DNA of 64,000 bases from Liolophura sinensis (taxonomy: Eukaryota; Mollusca; Polyplacophora; Chitonida; Chitonidae): positions 15,691,570 through 15,755,569 of the forward strand of contig NC_088300.1 of NCBI RefSeq assembly GCF_032854445.1, given 5' to 3'. The position numbers were made by a program, and so were the translations under genes. The notes below the pieces were generated by a model. That model ran no database searches, was not told the DNA's origin, and saw only the letters and a program-made list of their open reading frames with translations. Shown one piece after another: positions 37,051 to 50,400 of the stretch; position 1 is the stretch's first letter; every line of letters starts with the position of its first letter.

Positions 37051-37090
37051 AATGTGGAGCCGATTCCACGATGCCATTTCTGACTTAGGT

Positions 37091-37210
37091 CAAAATTCTC
37101 ATCAATGTTATCTAAAGACAAAGGTGTCCAAAATTCTCATCAATGTTATCTAAAGACAAAGGTGTCGAAAATTCTCATCATTGTTATCTTAAGACAAATG
37201 TGTCCAAATT
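37091..37210. repeat. 38-bp tandem repeat, three copies
   Basis: The unit is AAAATTCTCATCAATGTTAT plus CTAAAGACAAAGGTGTCC. The first two copies are identical and the third has a few substitutions. It starts only ~40 bp after the 29-bp array. Confidence 0.93.
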
Positions 37211-37727
37211 TCAACACCCTGTACCAAAAATTAAGCATTGTACAGAGTTTTTAAATTTTGACTTAAGTCAGATAGGACTTTGTGAAATCGGCCCAACGTG
37301 TATATTGTGATAGTTGACCACATTTAACACACCAGATCATATTTTATATACTTTGCTGGGCTGATTTTCTAAATTTTATGCGTGAAATGTTAACGATATT
37401 GACAAATTTACACAATTTTTCTGTAACAGTAAATGTAGATGATGAAATCTTTCTGTCACAGGAAATGTTTGATTCATTCGGCACGTGAAAATGTCTTTTT
37501 GGGGTTCCATAACACCCAATTCGACTTCTTTGGACTTCTGTACCAAGATTTTGAAGTTTAAAACCGAACTACCTGTGAGGTGTAAACTTGCAGGGTTTCT
37601 TGTGAAATGTGCTATTAGATACTGGCACCCGGAAACTAAATTGAATATTACATAATAACGAACACTGGCTAAATAGCTCGTTTTTTCCGAAACAAGGGGA
37701 AAAACATCCTGTGACAGATTAATGAGG

Positions 37728-37857
37728 CACGTGGGTAAATATTGCCAAAACAGACTCAAACACGTGGGTAAATATTGCCAAAACAGACTCAAACACGTGG
37801 GTAAATATTGCCAAAACAGACTCAAACACGTGGGTAAATATTGCCAAAACAGACTCT
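37728..37857. repeat. 33-bp perfect tandem repeat, four copies
   Basis: Four essentially identical copies of CACGTGGGTAAATATTGCCA plus AAACAGACTCAAA start at 37728, 37761, 37794 and 37827. Because 33 is a multiple of three, both strands show an 11-residue periodic open frame, which I treat as a by-product. Each unit carries a CACGTG E-box, a forkhead-like GTAAATA and a TTGCCAA half-site. Confidence 0.95.
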
Positions 37858-40144
37858 CGAGGTATTGTATGTCGTCTTGCCTATATGGCTCCAGGTTGAC
37901 CCCTTAGGGCTGTCATTTCCATTCATGCCTGAGTTAAGTGGTACAGGATGGGTTTGTTGCATAGTGATTGCTCAGGTCCTATATCTATTACAGGACGGGA
38001 TCACTTTGCTGATATAGGCGCCTTCTTGTCGCAGTAAGTTTGACCTCTCTGCCGTGTGTACGAAATGAGTCACAGTAACGATTTTTTTTTTTGCGCATAT
38101 CTAATCTTAGATGTAACAATTCATGTCAAACACCTTGTGTCAACAAGACTGCTTTTTATTTACTTCTGAAGCCAATTTTATTTATATGCATTTCTCTAGA
38201 GTATATGCATGGTGTTTAATTAATAAACATCATGTTGCCGGGCATTACCTGTAGCCAACTCCTCTATCACTCACTGTTGTGGAATTATGGTGGTAAATAT
38301 GGCTTCAAAGCTTTTATATACTGACGGTTGTAAAGAGGTGTGCGGTGTTTTTTCTCTCTGTTGTTTTCTCCCAGTTTATTGCCTACACTACTTTAGTAAG
38401 CACTCCATTATTTCGCCCCATATAGCTTTTGGACAGCATGATGTGAACACTTCCAGTAGACAAAACGGTGTATGTTGCACATTCTAGAGAATGAATTAGC
38501 CATAAAAGTTATTTACGTATAAAGAATTACTGTACGGATTTTTGTCAGCACCGAAAGCCCCTTTTTTTTTCTTGGAAAATGTTGATGTAATCAAGGTTCT
38601 TTGGTTGCTATAAACTTTGATACTTGCTTAGTGCCACTTCATGAAAGTGGACAACCATCCATGTTAAATAGAATGATTCTCTGATCAGCTGTGAACAGTT
38701 TTACAAGTAAGAAGAATGACATTTTTGTTTTGATTGAAAATTTTGTTCAGATATTTGGCATAACATAAGTCTTACAACAAGAACGTTTCACCACAAGCGA
38801 TATAGCGATATTCTTGAAGAAAAACATACCAATAGCGTGTTATATCTGCGATGGGAGCAAATTCCCAGCGGTTATACTACAAGTAGCCAATGGAAATTTC
38901 TTTTAGCTCAATTGGTAGAATGATGGATTTTCGAATGTGAGATCTGAGCTCAAATCCCGTTGTGACCCACAGTGGAAATCTTAAACATGTAGCAATAACA
39001 GTAAGCAGAAATGTTCAAAAAGCAGCTTTTAAAGTGAAAATATAAGCCTTTTGAAAACAACATATATGTACATTTTCTATGCCGTCATTTAGCATTGTGT
39101 ATTGGGACACTGAGAATTAAGTCAGATCATGCTGTCCTGTCAAACGGCAATATGCACAGACAAACAGGCACTTGACGTTTCCTATTCAGCATCTATTGTT
39201 GACGTTTTAAATTTATTGTCCTTGGGCACACTATACTCTTTAACCCGTTCATAGCAGGCTTAAGCGATGTATCTTTAATATGAAAAAAGAGACGTTTAGT
39301 TAGAAGTTGTAACTTCCTATTCTAGTTTGAAGACTAAAGTTTGTAACTTCTGACTAAAGGTCTCTAATATCAACCTTGTTATTGATCTAAAAATGGAATG
39401 TTCCAGTTCATATACATGTAAGTGTAAAATTCAAGAAATTTAATTTAGGACGTGAAACAAGGCACAAACTAGTTTAGAATTTTACCAACAATCACACATT
39501 CAGTTATGCTTCAGCGTTGTACTGTCTTGCAATTCGTATACAGCCTTTGTGAACGCAAATAACAATGTAACAATTGTCGAACAATTAACTGTAATCCATA
39601 TTTCGTTGTCTTCGTCTTCACCACGAAGAAAGTGTATAAAAATGCTTACGTAAAGGTGTAGATCAGTATATACATTAATATTGGTAATAATCCATTAAAT
39701 TCATGTGCTCCTTATATTAGTCGCTGCTGTAGTAGGTGGTGCACAAGCCGCGTCTTCAAATTTAAAACATGGTTGCGGGTTTCTCGCTCTACATAAATAT
39801 GCCAACCTTCGTAACAGAGCTATATGTATTTGAAAAGGTTTATCCAAAAATCATCATAAATCAGAGGTTAACGCATCATTGTGACCTGTGAAGCCGTAGC
39901 CTTTGAAGCTGTAAGTTTGTTGTATATGTTCCTAAGTCAAATGTGTAATCGACCTGCTTATTGGGTTAACTATGTTCGGCTGACGTTGAATGCTTCATGT
40001 CAGTATTTCAGCGTTCATTGTTTAATGTGAACTTGGAACACTCCATGTGTATATTGTATATCATTTAAAATAATTCATCCACAATCCTCCACAATTTGTC
40101 GATATCTTGAAAATTGTTAACGGTCGTGGTCTCACGTAAATATA
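37858..40144. other. Upstream region of the ZU5/death-domain gene
   Basis: No upstream coding exon (Ig, thrombospondin or signal peptide) was found. At 38903-38972 a tRNA-like head (TAGCTCAATTGGTAGAATG then GAGCTCAAATCCC) suggests a truncated tRNA-derived SINE; it folds too poorly to be a working tRNA. Confidence 0.4.
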
Positions 40145-40213
40145 TTGAAATTCCTGGTTTTGAAAATGAAAGGGGAGACAAATTCGCAAAGTCTGACTGA
40201 TGTTTTCGTGCAG

Positions 40214-43200
40214 GTGAAGACCGAGGTGGTGAGGGACGTGACAAGCACGATGGCCACGGACCCCGCAGACGACCCATCCGAGGCCCCCAGCATGGATATT
40301 GTGACAGTGGTGGTGCCCGTTGTTGTTGTAGCTGTTGTGCTCATTATGGCGCTGGCCATCTTCATCTACTGGTACTGCTGCAAGAGGAGGAAGGAACTGA
40401 ATAAACAGGCTATTGCAGAGGTAAAATCAAAAATTCATTGTCAGCGTGCAAGCCGTCCTTCCCCTAAATGCGACTTGTAGCTGAGTCAACTTTTATTTTG
40501 GCTTGTTTTAATTTCGAGGTTTCAAAATACTGGGTTAATCCTTCACTTATCTTGATTTTTACCTTAAAACCAATTAAGCAGCACATATAACCCTGGCAGC
40601 AGAGACTGAAGCCTTCTCCAAAATAAATCGAAAGGCTAACTATATCCATGTTCTTCTTCTCTGTTGAAGCATGCTCTATGTCGTCAGACTGTCAAAGATC
40701 ACCCCACTTCAGTGTACACTGTGGAAAAAAACTTCGTAAGTCCGATCGTCGCATTGAATGTGACATCTGAAAGGCGCCTGCGGTATTCTGGGGAACCGGC
40801 TGTTTCGTCGCTGCCAACATCCGGGCGATCAGTATCCTACGACTGCCTGGGAGATCGCGACAGGTGCCAGCCATGGCAAGGTCTTCGCAACTCCGTCGCT
40901 TCTGACAATGGCTACTATGTGCCTGATGTTCTGCACTCGTCCACATCGCAGCTGAGTCAGAGCGTGGAACCAAGACAAAGTTTCCTTCAGGATTCAGAAT
41001 CGACACCGGAGAGATCTCTGAGCAGTGACCACATAGAGGCTCGCTTCTGGCCAGGTGTCGGTCGCAGACCCGTCAGTAAAGCCTCTAGTTTAGGCAGAGA
41101 TAGTGGTCTAGGAGGCAGTCAGGAGACATGTCTATCTTATCAAACAGATCTGAAGGCGTCCTTGTCGAATTTCAGCATGTGCTCCTCAGAGGCAGAGTAT
41201 GATTTGGAATTGTACTCTGAAAGACCGAAGTCCCTGCCACCTATGTGTGGCTCTCTAGCTTCAACAGAGGTACAGAAAATCGAGCATATACCACTAAGGA
41301 GCATGTATCCCTGTCTTCCTCGTCTCGACGAGAATGACAATCAGCCAGATGTGTACAAACACATACAGTCACTTCGAGACAAGTTTTACACCTTAAGAAA
41401 CCAAGCCGGTGCCCCTCGAGACGAAGCCCCTCGTCAAATCATGGGAACGCCAAATTTCGTAATTGGAATATTTGGCACGGAAGGAGGGCATCTGCAACTC
41501 TTTGACGGTTCCGCAACGCTGGCTATTCCCCAGGACGCCCTACCCTTTGAGCAGGAGGTGTACCTGTATGCTTATTATGAGAACGCCTGCATAGATGGCA
41601 AGTCCTACCTGAGAAGAGTGATTGAATGTGGGCCTGATGGACTTGCCTTCAAGACGCCAGTGTGCCTTAGTTTTATACCTAGACTCATTCCGTGTGACGA
41701 GAATGAAAGTGAAACTGATGTGGATCTCAAAGTAGTATTCAAGAATAACGAACCAGACTCATGGCGATCTCTAAAAAAGAGTGAATCGTTTTTTCATGCG
41801 CAGCACGAATTTGTATCAATACATGTGGATCATTTCACGCGGTTTACTGTGGAACCGGCCGGCGGATCCGTCCAGCTGGCGGCCGGTGCTTCCTCTGCAC
41901 ACGTCACCAGTCCACACAATCAGCCCACGGAGTCCCGAAAGTTCTATGTGTCTGTGTACGTGGGGCAAGCCCTTAATGGCGTCAACGAGTACAGGGTGTG
42001 CTTCATAGAAAAAGATAAGGACAAGTTACAGGTAAAAAATTACTTATGTATACAACGATAGTCTGGTCTACCTCATCACCGATATACCATAGCGGATTAC
42101 TTCGTAAACATCATTGATACACTAAAACTCAAATAGGTCTCATCCTAGAATCCATTCGAAAACATTCCAAGACTTTTTCGATGGCCAAATAATGCAAACC
42201 AGGAGAAATAATATTGTCTTGTTGATATTTTTTAGGCGCACAACAAGAACATGAATCAGGAAGGGTTCCGCTCAGCAGTTGCCTCTCCCAAGGCATTCAG
42301 TTTGACGTCTGAAGGCCGTGATGTTCGCATAGAAATACCGTCTATACATGGATGTGAATTTAAAAGCTCAAATACAAAACATGTAAGTGTAGATAGTTGA
42401 GCCACCATGTTCTACAGCTCATCTTCCGTGCCTTTCCTCAGCGACACTGTAGTGTGGTCACCACACTTCGTCAACAGTGAGTATGTTCTGGTTGTGCCGT
42501 GGGAAAATTGACCTTAAGGAACTGTGCTTTCAAATCAACCTGTATATATGAAATTGGCAACTGATGTTTAGGTATAATGCACATTTTAACTTGCTGCTTC
42601 TAAAACTGGCTCATTATCAAATATTGATTTACTTATCAGCTGTTGCTAAGACCAACAGATTTGTTCTGTAGTGTACGGAGCACTAGTTTCACCTCCGGTT
42701 TTGTTGGTTTTCCAGGTGGTTCCAATTGACGAATTTGATGACCAGACAGTGGAGGACATTGGTCCTCCCTGCAGGCACTTTCTTTTGGGTTTGGCTAAAC
42801 CAAATACAGGGGGGCTCTTTGAGGTGGCTGTATTCCAGGAGAATGTTCATGACAAAGTGCTGACCTTCTGTGTCAGCATTAACCATAACGCCATCAAAGA
42901 TAAGGTAAGATCAGCTGTACTGTCCATATATAAGAATTAAGTTACTCATGTCTCCCAAGCGGTCTCACTTCTTAAAGTATCCACGTTCATACGTGAACAA
43001 ATGTAAACCCGAAGTTTTTTAAAGTGTTTAAGAAAATGTCAACGGCATAAATGCATTTATTCAACACTTTATTTTTCGTTAAATCTTTTCAGTTGTCACA
43101 TGACTCTAGAGAGTTAACCCACCAAGATGTCCTGGAGTTTTTGGCGGGAAACCGTCTGGCCAAATACGATCCGAACGTGTGTTTTCCAAAAAACATGAAA

Positions 43201-43989
43201 CTGGACATCTGTACGAAGGTGGAGGGTTTGCAGACACACGGATGGTACAAACTAGCGGAAGCGGCGCAAATACCAGGAAACAAATACAAATGGTTGGAAT
43301 CCTATGTCAGGGAGAAGCATGTAACACCTTGCTATGTGGTGTTGGACTTTATCGAAGCCAAACTGATCGCCAAAGATGTAGGCATTGGGAAAGCCTGTGA
43401 TCAGCTTACTCAAATGTTAGACAGATCTGGGTTCGAAGTAGCAGCTGATTTCTGCAAATCCTGGAAAGTTGAATTGTTAAAACAACGGAGTCATCACAAA
43501 GAAAAAGGAGGGCGAATGTCCTTTGGAAGGCGAGACGATTATGCCAATCTTTCACCAAGTCGCGAGGAACTAGGAACAATCCCAGAAGAGAGTAATACAT
43601 CTCGGACACAAACTAACACTCGCGGGGAAAATAGTCCCGCCTCACGAAGGCCATACAATATGACGCTGGAACTTCGCCAAGGGCCAAATGGTGGTGTCGG
43701 TTTACCATTGAGCACATATCACCATTTGGAGAAGCAGTTTAGTTCGGATGTTTCCCCTACGCTTCTCTTGGACAACTCTGGTATGGGACATGGAAACTCT
43801 TTACCGTCACCCAGTCAAACTCCGTTCGCCATCAGTCGTGCACACGATTCTATGCCCCAAAGCACCCGAAGGCCCAATAAAGTGCTAGTAAAGGGAAACC
43901 GCGAGAAATCCGGGCGCAACGATAGCGGGATTGGTAGTGATATAGCTTCTCCAGTGGACTCCGAGGGAGACAGGAGCAGCCATATATAA
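40214..43989 (+). CDS. Membrane-anchored ZU5-UPA-death-domain receptor, UNC5/UNC5CL-like
   Basis: Exons 40214-40420, 40670-42031, 42236-42382, 42716-42904 and 43093-43989 all join in phase 0 with GT-AG introns. A start at 40250 has a strong Kozak context (A at -3, G at +4) and gives 921 residues. Residues ~17-41 are one hydrophobic helix, with an acidic side before it and CCKRRKELNK after it, so an N-outside anchor. A Ser-rich linker follows, then ZU5 (~318-452; GGHLQLFDG, ECGPDGLAFKTPVCLSF), UPA (~478-623; FYVSVYVG, DIGPPCRHFLL), a death domain (~655-748; GWYKLAEAAQIPG) and a disordered tail. This order matches UNC5 cytoplasmic regions. The absence of an ectodomain fits UNC5CL-like proteins, which signal through the death domain. 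Upstream exons may exist: the AG before 40214 is a good acceptor, and the alternative ATG at 40145 lacks signal-peptide character. Confidence 0.87.
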
Positions 43990-45490
43990 AACAACAGGAT
44001 GTATGGCTTGCCAGATAAACAGGTCTACAGAAAGGCAATGTTCAGCCCCAAGCACCTATGGAAGCTGACAAACGTCCACCGGTGGCGAAGACATGAAGTC
44101 AGACATGCGCAGTATGATAACGCCACGGTGAATCTAACTTTTCTCGTACTGTACCACATTGTTGTGCCTTCCGCTTCTTTATAAACCCGTATTATGGACA
44201 TTCCTTTGAAGGAACATATTTCTTACCTGAACATTTGCTACAATATGGATGGCAGCCATCTATGCACATTGTGCACATTCTAATTTTTTTTTAACCGTTC
44301 AAGACAAAATCAGTGACCTAAGCAATCTTCGCAACAAAAGCTTAACACGTTCAGCGTAGAATAATAATGCCTATCAGAGTAAAAGTAAGCAAAAAATATT
44401 AACTGAAACATGGTCATATTTGGGCACATATGGGCTTCTTAGTTCGGGTCCCGCACAAAGGAAATAACGATCCCCGGGGAAGGATGGGGCTTTCGGTTCC
44501 TCAAAACCCGTGATAACATCACCAAAGGCACTATCCTGTTGGTCAGAGTTGAGCTAGTGCAGCGAATAACGTAATTCTGTTAAAATATATATACATTCCC
44601 CATTGCCCTTGTGAAATGTTTGTGGTGATTGCCCATGACGAGCTGGATTCCAGAAAACCTTAACACAGGATACCACGTGAAACTTCGAGGACACCCCTCT
44701 TCAAATGTTACTACATTTCTTACCAGAAGACCATATCTACTGTTGTTTTGAAATTTTATACCACGTTCATAAAAAACGGCTTTTGTGTCCATTTTTATTC
44801 AAGATTTCATATTTTACTATGGATTCAGCTGCATATGAAATGTTTGCGTCAATCAGGTACTTGTACATTAGCAATACATACAATGGTTGTGACTCTCAAG
44901 TGCTTATATGTAAATATTTGATTTTATCGAAAAACGTTGAAATTGTACATTTACAGGTATTATATATATTTACCAACTATATTTCAATGAATATTTTGTA
45001 TAGTTTCGGTCTAGATATACTTTGGAATAACACTGTATGTATACCATGTAAAAATGATCTTAGAAATTTTTTAAAAACATATTGTTTGTTGATAGGGTTG
45101 TCAGACATACATATATATGGGCTATGGGCCATGCAACGTGAACGATAATGCCTGAGCACTGATACCGGTATGCTGTAACCGTCCTTATGAATATGCAGAT
45201 TATCTTATCTCGTCCAGTCATATAAAGAGTTCTATAACTTTCTCAATTTCGTCCTCAACCCAAGCAGTGCGTAGGTTATCTGTCTTGTTTCGTATTAGTC
45301 GAGTGTTGGCTCCAGTGTGACTTACAACTATTTATGCATCACAAGCTGTCCATTTATATTCCTTTTTACATACAGGTTGTGTTTGCCATTGGTAGCAACG
45401 TGTTTAACAGCTGGGTTTTAAGCCAAGATTCGAATAATATTCTTGTACAGAAGGGTAAACAAATATAATAAACATAATAAAATTATCGTT
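43990..45490 (+). other. 3' UTR and polyadenylation region of the ZU5/death-domain gene
   Basis: After the stop codon comes about 1.5 kb of AT-rich non-coding sequence. Two AATAAA signals at 45467-45472 and 45476-45481 mark the likely end. A segment at about 45085-45240 (GTCCTTATGAATATGCA, TCTCGTCCA) is repeated downstream of the pseudogene. The 147-codon open frame at 44705-45148 is not supported as a gene. Confidence 0.55.
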
Positions 45491-47430
45491 TTTGGTTTTG
45501 TGTGAGTGGTTTTGTGACTGTTCGCTAAAGAAAGCAAAGAGTGTGTCTTAAATACTTTATATAAAGCCCTGCTCACACAGACAACATTTGGTGTCGATAG
45601 AAGGATTTTCAGATCTCGGTGTCAGATGATCTAGAATATCGGTTTCCCCTCACACGGGCCAAATTTGTTGTTTTCTTTAATGACGTCAACATGCTACATT
45701 CAAAGTCATGTGACCGCATAATATGACGATACATCGGTATTAGAATCCAAGTTGTCCTTGCTCGAATGACATTTCCTGATCGGTTGAATCTGTGCCAGAC
45801 ACATTTGTTTCCGAATTTTTCAGAGCCGAAAATCATAAACAATCTGACTCTTTGGATCAGGTTTTTCCAGTAATTCAGTCAGTAATTCGTACTGTGGTTA
45901 CCCACCCAATAGTAAAATTTGAAGATTGCATCAAAATGACGATATGAAGAAATCGACAACAAAATCAACATTAGGAGATGTTGTCCATGTGCTCTGGGTT
46001 TTATTGAGAGATCCGTGAGAATCACCTTGCGTGATTTTTAAAGCAACAATTTGGTCTTAATTTGATTTGTTGGTGTTGGGACTCCGTTCTCAAAAATATT
46101 CCGATCGGCTGTCGGCGTTGTGATGGAGAATCCCCAGTACCAGGGGTGACGTCGAAAAGGTTACACGTATTCTTGAGCAAATATTAAAAGTTGAGGCGCC
46201 GATACATTGGGTTTAAACAGCACATATACGAAGAAAGCGAAATGGTTTATAAAAAATCTTAAAAGTGGGCGTGGCAGTTTGAAGTGCCTAGAGTCCGGAA
46301 GTTCCGGTACTCTAGATTGCCGTATATGAGATTTCAGCCATTTTGGAGCATCTAGAGGTGAGGTCTGAAAGCTGTAGAGCCGTAAAAGTGACATGCTGAT
46401 AGTGAAAGAGTTTTAAAAGCTCAAGCCTGCACATTAAAGGGACTTAAAGTCGCTTATAGTGATATCCAATGTTGAGGCACTGAGACACGGGGATTAAAAC
46501 GTACAGACGCGGAAAAAGTGACAGGTTGAGAGCCAGGTGGGGCGTGGCGTTTAAAAAGTCTATCCAAACACATAGGCCTAGGCCCGGGAGGCTCGGCAAC
46601 CCAAGATGGTCGATCGTGCAGACGAGTTTCCATCTATTCAAAGTTAATTGGTACCCGGACACGTGAGTCTAAAAGAGTAGGGAAAACTGACAAAAAATTT
46701 AAAAGATAAGAAGTCAGTACGTCGAGTTCAGATGGATCCAAGTTTATCATTGGAGCCCCCAACTTTTATTTGACAGACACAGATGAGCGTCTTTGGCCAA
46801 AATTTTTCACTACCAGTATGTAAAAAGCTTTGCAAAAGCCTTATCTGATCGACAGAAAGCAAACAATTTCTAAATTCTTAACATACTTTTGAATACTTTC
46901 TTGTTTCACATTATTTATGAAAACCAGAGAATCTAAATGGAGATTTAAACTGTATGGTAACCAAAGTTGTGTATTTAGCAAGACGCAATTAGAGATAAAT
47001 AAAAATCAATATAGAACTTAATCTGTTTGATTAAGTAAAGATTTTTATCTAGTCTTTTTAGTTCATTTTACTGTAGGAAATGTGAAAGAACCAAAATATT
47101 AGAATGAGGCAAACCAGAATATACTATGTACTTCCTGCCGGATCAAGCTCTCGGCCACCCTCATCCCCCCATTCCCACCCCAACTCCGCCTCACCCGGTA
47201 ACGACGCCACCGATTAAGAAAGTCATAGCGTTTACAATTGTTCCGGAAGATATCACTTCCTGAATCAAAATGGCAGCTACATGCTATTTGCATCATAAAT
47301 AAAGTAGATAAGCCGTTTACAACTACGGTTGATACTTTTTATCCCTAGTCATCTCCCCAAATTAGGCTGACTTCAAAGAATTAACACATGAAACCACACG
47401 AAAAGTGTTTTTGTTGAAATCTTGAATTAG
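45491..47430. other. Spacer between the receptor gene and its duplicate
   Basis: No gene is seen. Two diverged ~90-bp blocks start near 46189 and 46472. They share TTGAGGC(G/A)C, ATTAAAAC or TTTAAAC, a GAAAAAGTG-like block, and GTGGG(G/C)GTGGC then TTT(A/G)AA, and look like an old duplication. Confidence 0.4.
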
Positions 47431-47434
47431 ACAT

Positions 47435-50400
47435 ATGATACATGTAAGAAATATTTCTCTTAAGTTGTACCAACTCTTAAGCACGAGAAACCAAGATAAA
47501 TCTCAGGGAAAAGCCTGTCCCCAGATAATTGGAACTCCAGATTTTGTCACTGGAATATTTGACGCCGATGGAGGGTCATCTGCAGCGCTTTCCACAGGGC
47601 TGGGTATTCCCCCAAAATACCTTGCTCTTTGAGCAGGAAGTATACCTGTATCCTTACTACGAGAACTCTTGCAAAGGCGACAAGTCCTACCTGAGAAAAG
47701 TCACTGAATGTGGGTCAAACGGGCTTAAATTCAAGACATCAGTCTGCCTTAGTTTTATACGCACGTATACTTCATGCGACTCGAATGAAATAGATACAAA
47801 ACTCAAGGTCGTATTAAAAAATAATGATGCAGATTCATGGCGATCTCTAACACAGAACGAATCGTTTTTTTCAGTATCTGTGGATCACTTCATCCGATTT
47901 ACCGTGGAGCCGGTCGGTGGATCCGTCCAGCTGGCGGTCGAAGCGTTTTCTCGGCATGTCACCAGTTCATTCAATCAGCCCACGGAGTCCCGGAAGTTCT
48001 ATGTGTCTGTGTACGTGGGGCAAGCCCATTGTGGCGCAACCGAGTACAGGGTGTGCTTCATCGAAATATGTAACAAGTTAAAAGGTGACTCTGGAAATAT
48101 TTCTCGGTTTGCTTCGTTTATTCAATAATTCGTGGCATTCCCTTCATCAATAGCACTGAATTGATTTATCTGTATACCTAATCAGTTGTAAACGCAGTAT
48201 TTCAACAATTTAAATCCACATATACGACGGCGTGCAGATTTACGGGCGCAGGAAAGTTACCTGAGTACACGACATAAACAGCGGCCGTTTGTCAGATACC
48301 AGTCAAACTTTTTCCTAATTTTAAGTCGCACAAGTCATTGGTCAGATATTGGTCCATTTTATCCAGTCCACCGTTTTATACCAATGAGCCAGAGACGATC
48401 CATATTAAAGAAATTAAGCCAATTACCAGAGGAAAAACTTTGCACAGGATTGTGTCTCATTTTATACATTGAATGCAAATTTAGACTTTTTCAACACTGA
48501 TTCCAGGTGCGCAAAAAAAGCAGAATAAATAAAATTATGTGTTTTACATTTTTGCAGATCCTCAACAGTAACATGAAGAAGGAGTTCCATTAATCTGTAT
48601 TCTCTCTCAAGCCCTTCAGTCTGACCCCTAGGGACATGACGTTCGCATATAAATACGGCTCATGCATGGGTGCGAATGTAATAGCGCATGTACAAACAAT
48701 GTACGTGTATTCAAACAATGCATCAACCTGCTATTCAAATATCGCTACTTCTTTTTATTTAACGACACGTGTTATATCGACATATTCCTAGTAGAGAGTA
48801 CACGTTGAGAATAATTTCAAGTTTCTACGTTGTTATACATGTGCTTATGACCTTCTGTTGTGATAAGCCTAGATCTCATTCTGAACTAGATAGATGTAGG
48901 TAAGCCACACGAGCAGTTACTGCGAAACAAAAAAAATACCAAGATTTATGTAGTGAAATATATCGGCGTGATGATTAAATATCCTGTGGAGATGTAAATA
49001 CCATATATACTTTGTTTGGTGTGTTGTGTACGAGATACTTTTGCCGTTTTCTCTATTCTTTTTCCCATTCTGATCAGGTATGAAAAGCTGCAGTTTTCGG
49101 CCACACTCCCAAACTCCTCGGGGTGCAGTCCACGTCATTGCCGAATTCCACTTCCTTCACTTACGGGTTGTATGTTTTTTTTTTTCAGATCATTCCCATT
49201 GACTAATTTGACAGTCAGGCCGTGGACGACATTGGTCCGCCCCACAGGCACTTTTTTTTTTTTTCGAGTTCACCAAACCAGACGCAAGCAGGCTCTTTGA
49301 GGTCACTGTGTTCCACGAGAATGTCCATGACAAGGTCTTGACGTTTTGTGTCGGAATTAACGACAAAAATTATCGTTGATATAAAATCACTTGTTAAACG
49401 GCAAACCTTCTCTGATCACATGATCATTTCTGTCGAAATGCCCGACAAGAAAGTACAAATCACATTCTTGAGAGAACTAGGCCTACTGTAGACGAGAGTA
49501 AGATAGCACTTGCGCGCAGTTACTTGCCATTGGCGTATACATATTCGCCACAAAAATGGGGAAGCATTTAAAATAATCTCAACATGGCGGTGCGCAGTAA
49601 TCTGACAACGACCGATTGTTTCGTTTTACTTTCTTGAGCAGCTATGATCTGTTAGGAAAACTTGAACAGATAAACAAACTTTATTTTGAGCTTGTCGCAT
49701 GTGGTTAATGTCTGGTCAGGTCAAGTTAACAACGCACTAGTATAAGGAAAGGCATGACTCTTCCTGAATTGTGAAAACAAAAAGGAGCATATGTATCTTT
49801 GAGCTGATAAGTTGAGTTGAGTTGTACTTTGACCTAAGTCCGACGAAGAGCAAATAAATAAGATTAGTGGTGTTTTAGAATGTTGAGGGTGTATTTGTGT
49901 GAATACATTCTTAAACAGTTAACAGATATTTAAATATCAATGCTCACGTCACACTGTGGTTTGAACTATCGACTATTTTACTAGAATTGAAGGACAGTAC
50001 TCTATTGTACAATTTATCATGAGTACAGACAGTGAAACAGCGCCTATGCGCGGATTGAATCACATGTACAGGAGACTCAAAAGTTCTTCGTTTATCTTCT
50101 TAAAAGACAAGAAACCTTGAATTATTGCTTCCATTTTAGTCACTCTGAAGATTATTTCACTTCAATGACGGCTTGTCAGTAAAGTCATATATTTCTGTGT
50201 TTTACAGAAATAAAGCGCATTTTAAATACATTCACTTCATGTAAAATCCCCTATATGCGCAACCACACAATACACAAGTGAAATCCATTGTTAAAAATCC
50301 AGCTGCATAATATTTTTAACAATCAACCGTTTACTCTACGTTTTGTCCCTTTCCCTACCCTGTTCAAGTCGCCATTCTTGGGGAATCACGAGGACGTGAA

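Noticed and set aside
37376..37907. 149-codon minus frame and 61-codon plus frame with 11-residue repeats
   Set aside because: The periodicity comes from the 33-bp tandem repeat; the rest shows no domain.
38903..38972. Possible tRNA gene
   Set aside because: A- and B-box-like sequences exist, but D, anticodon and acceptor stems do not pair well; more likely a SINE head.
44705..45148. 147-codon plus-strand open frame downstream of the receptor
   Set aside because: It lies in the AT-rich 3' UTR, has no domain, and part of it is homologous to non-coding flank of the pseudogene.
49016..49300. 94-codon open frame overlapping pseudogene exon 4
   Set aside because: It is in the wrong frame relative to the homologous exon and crosses the poly-T run.
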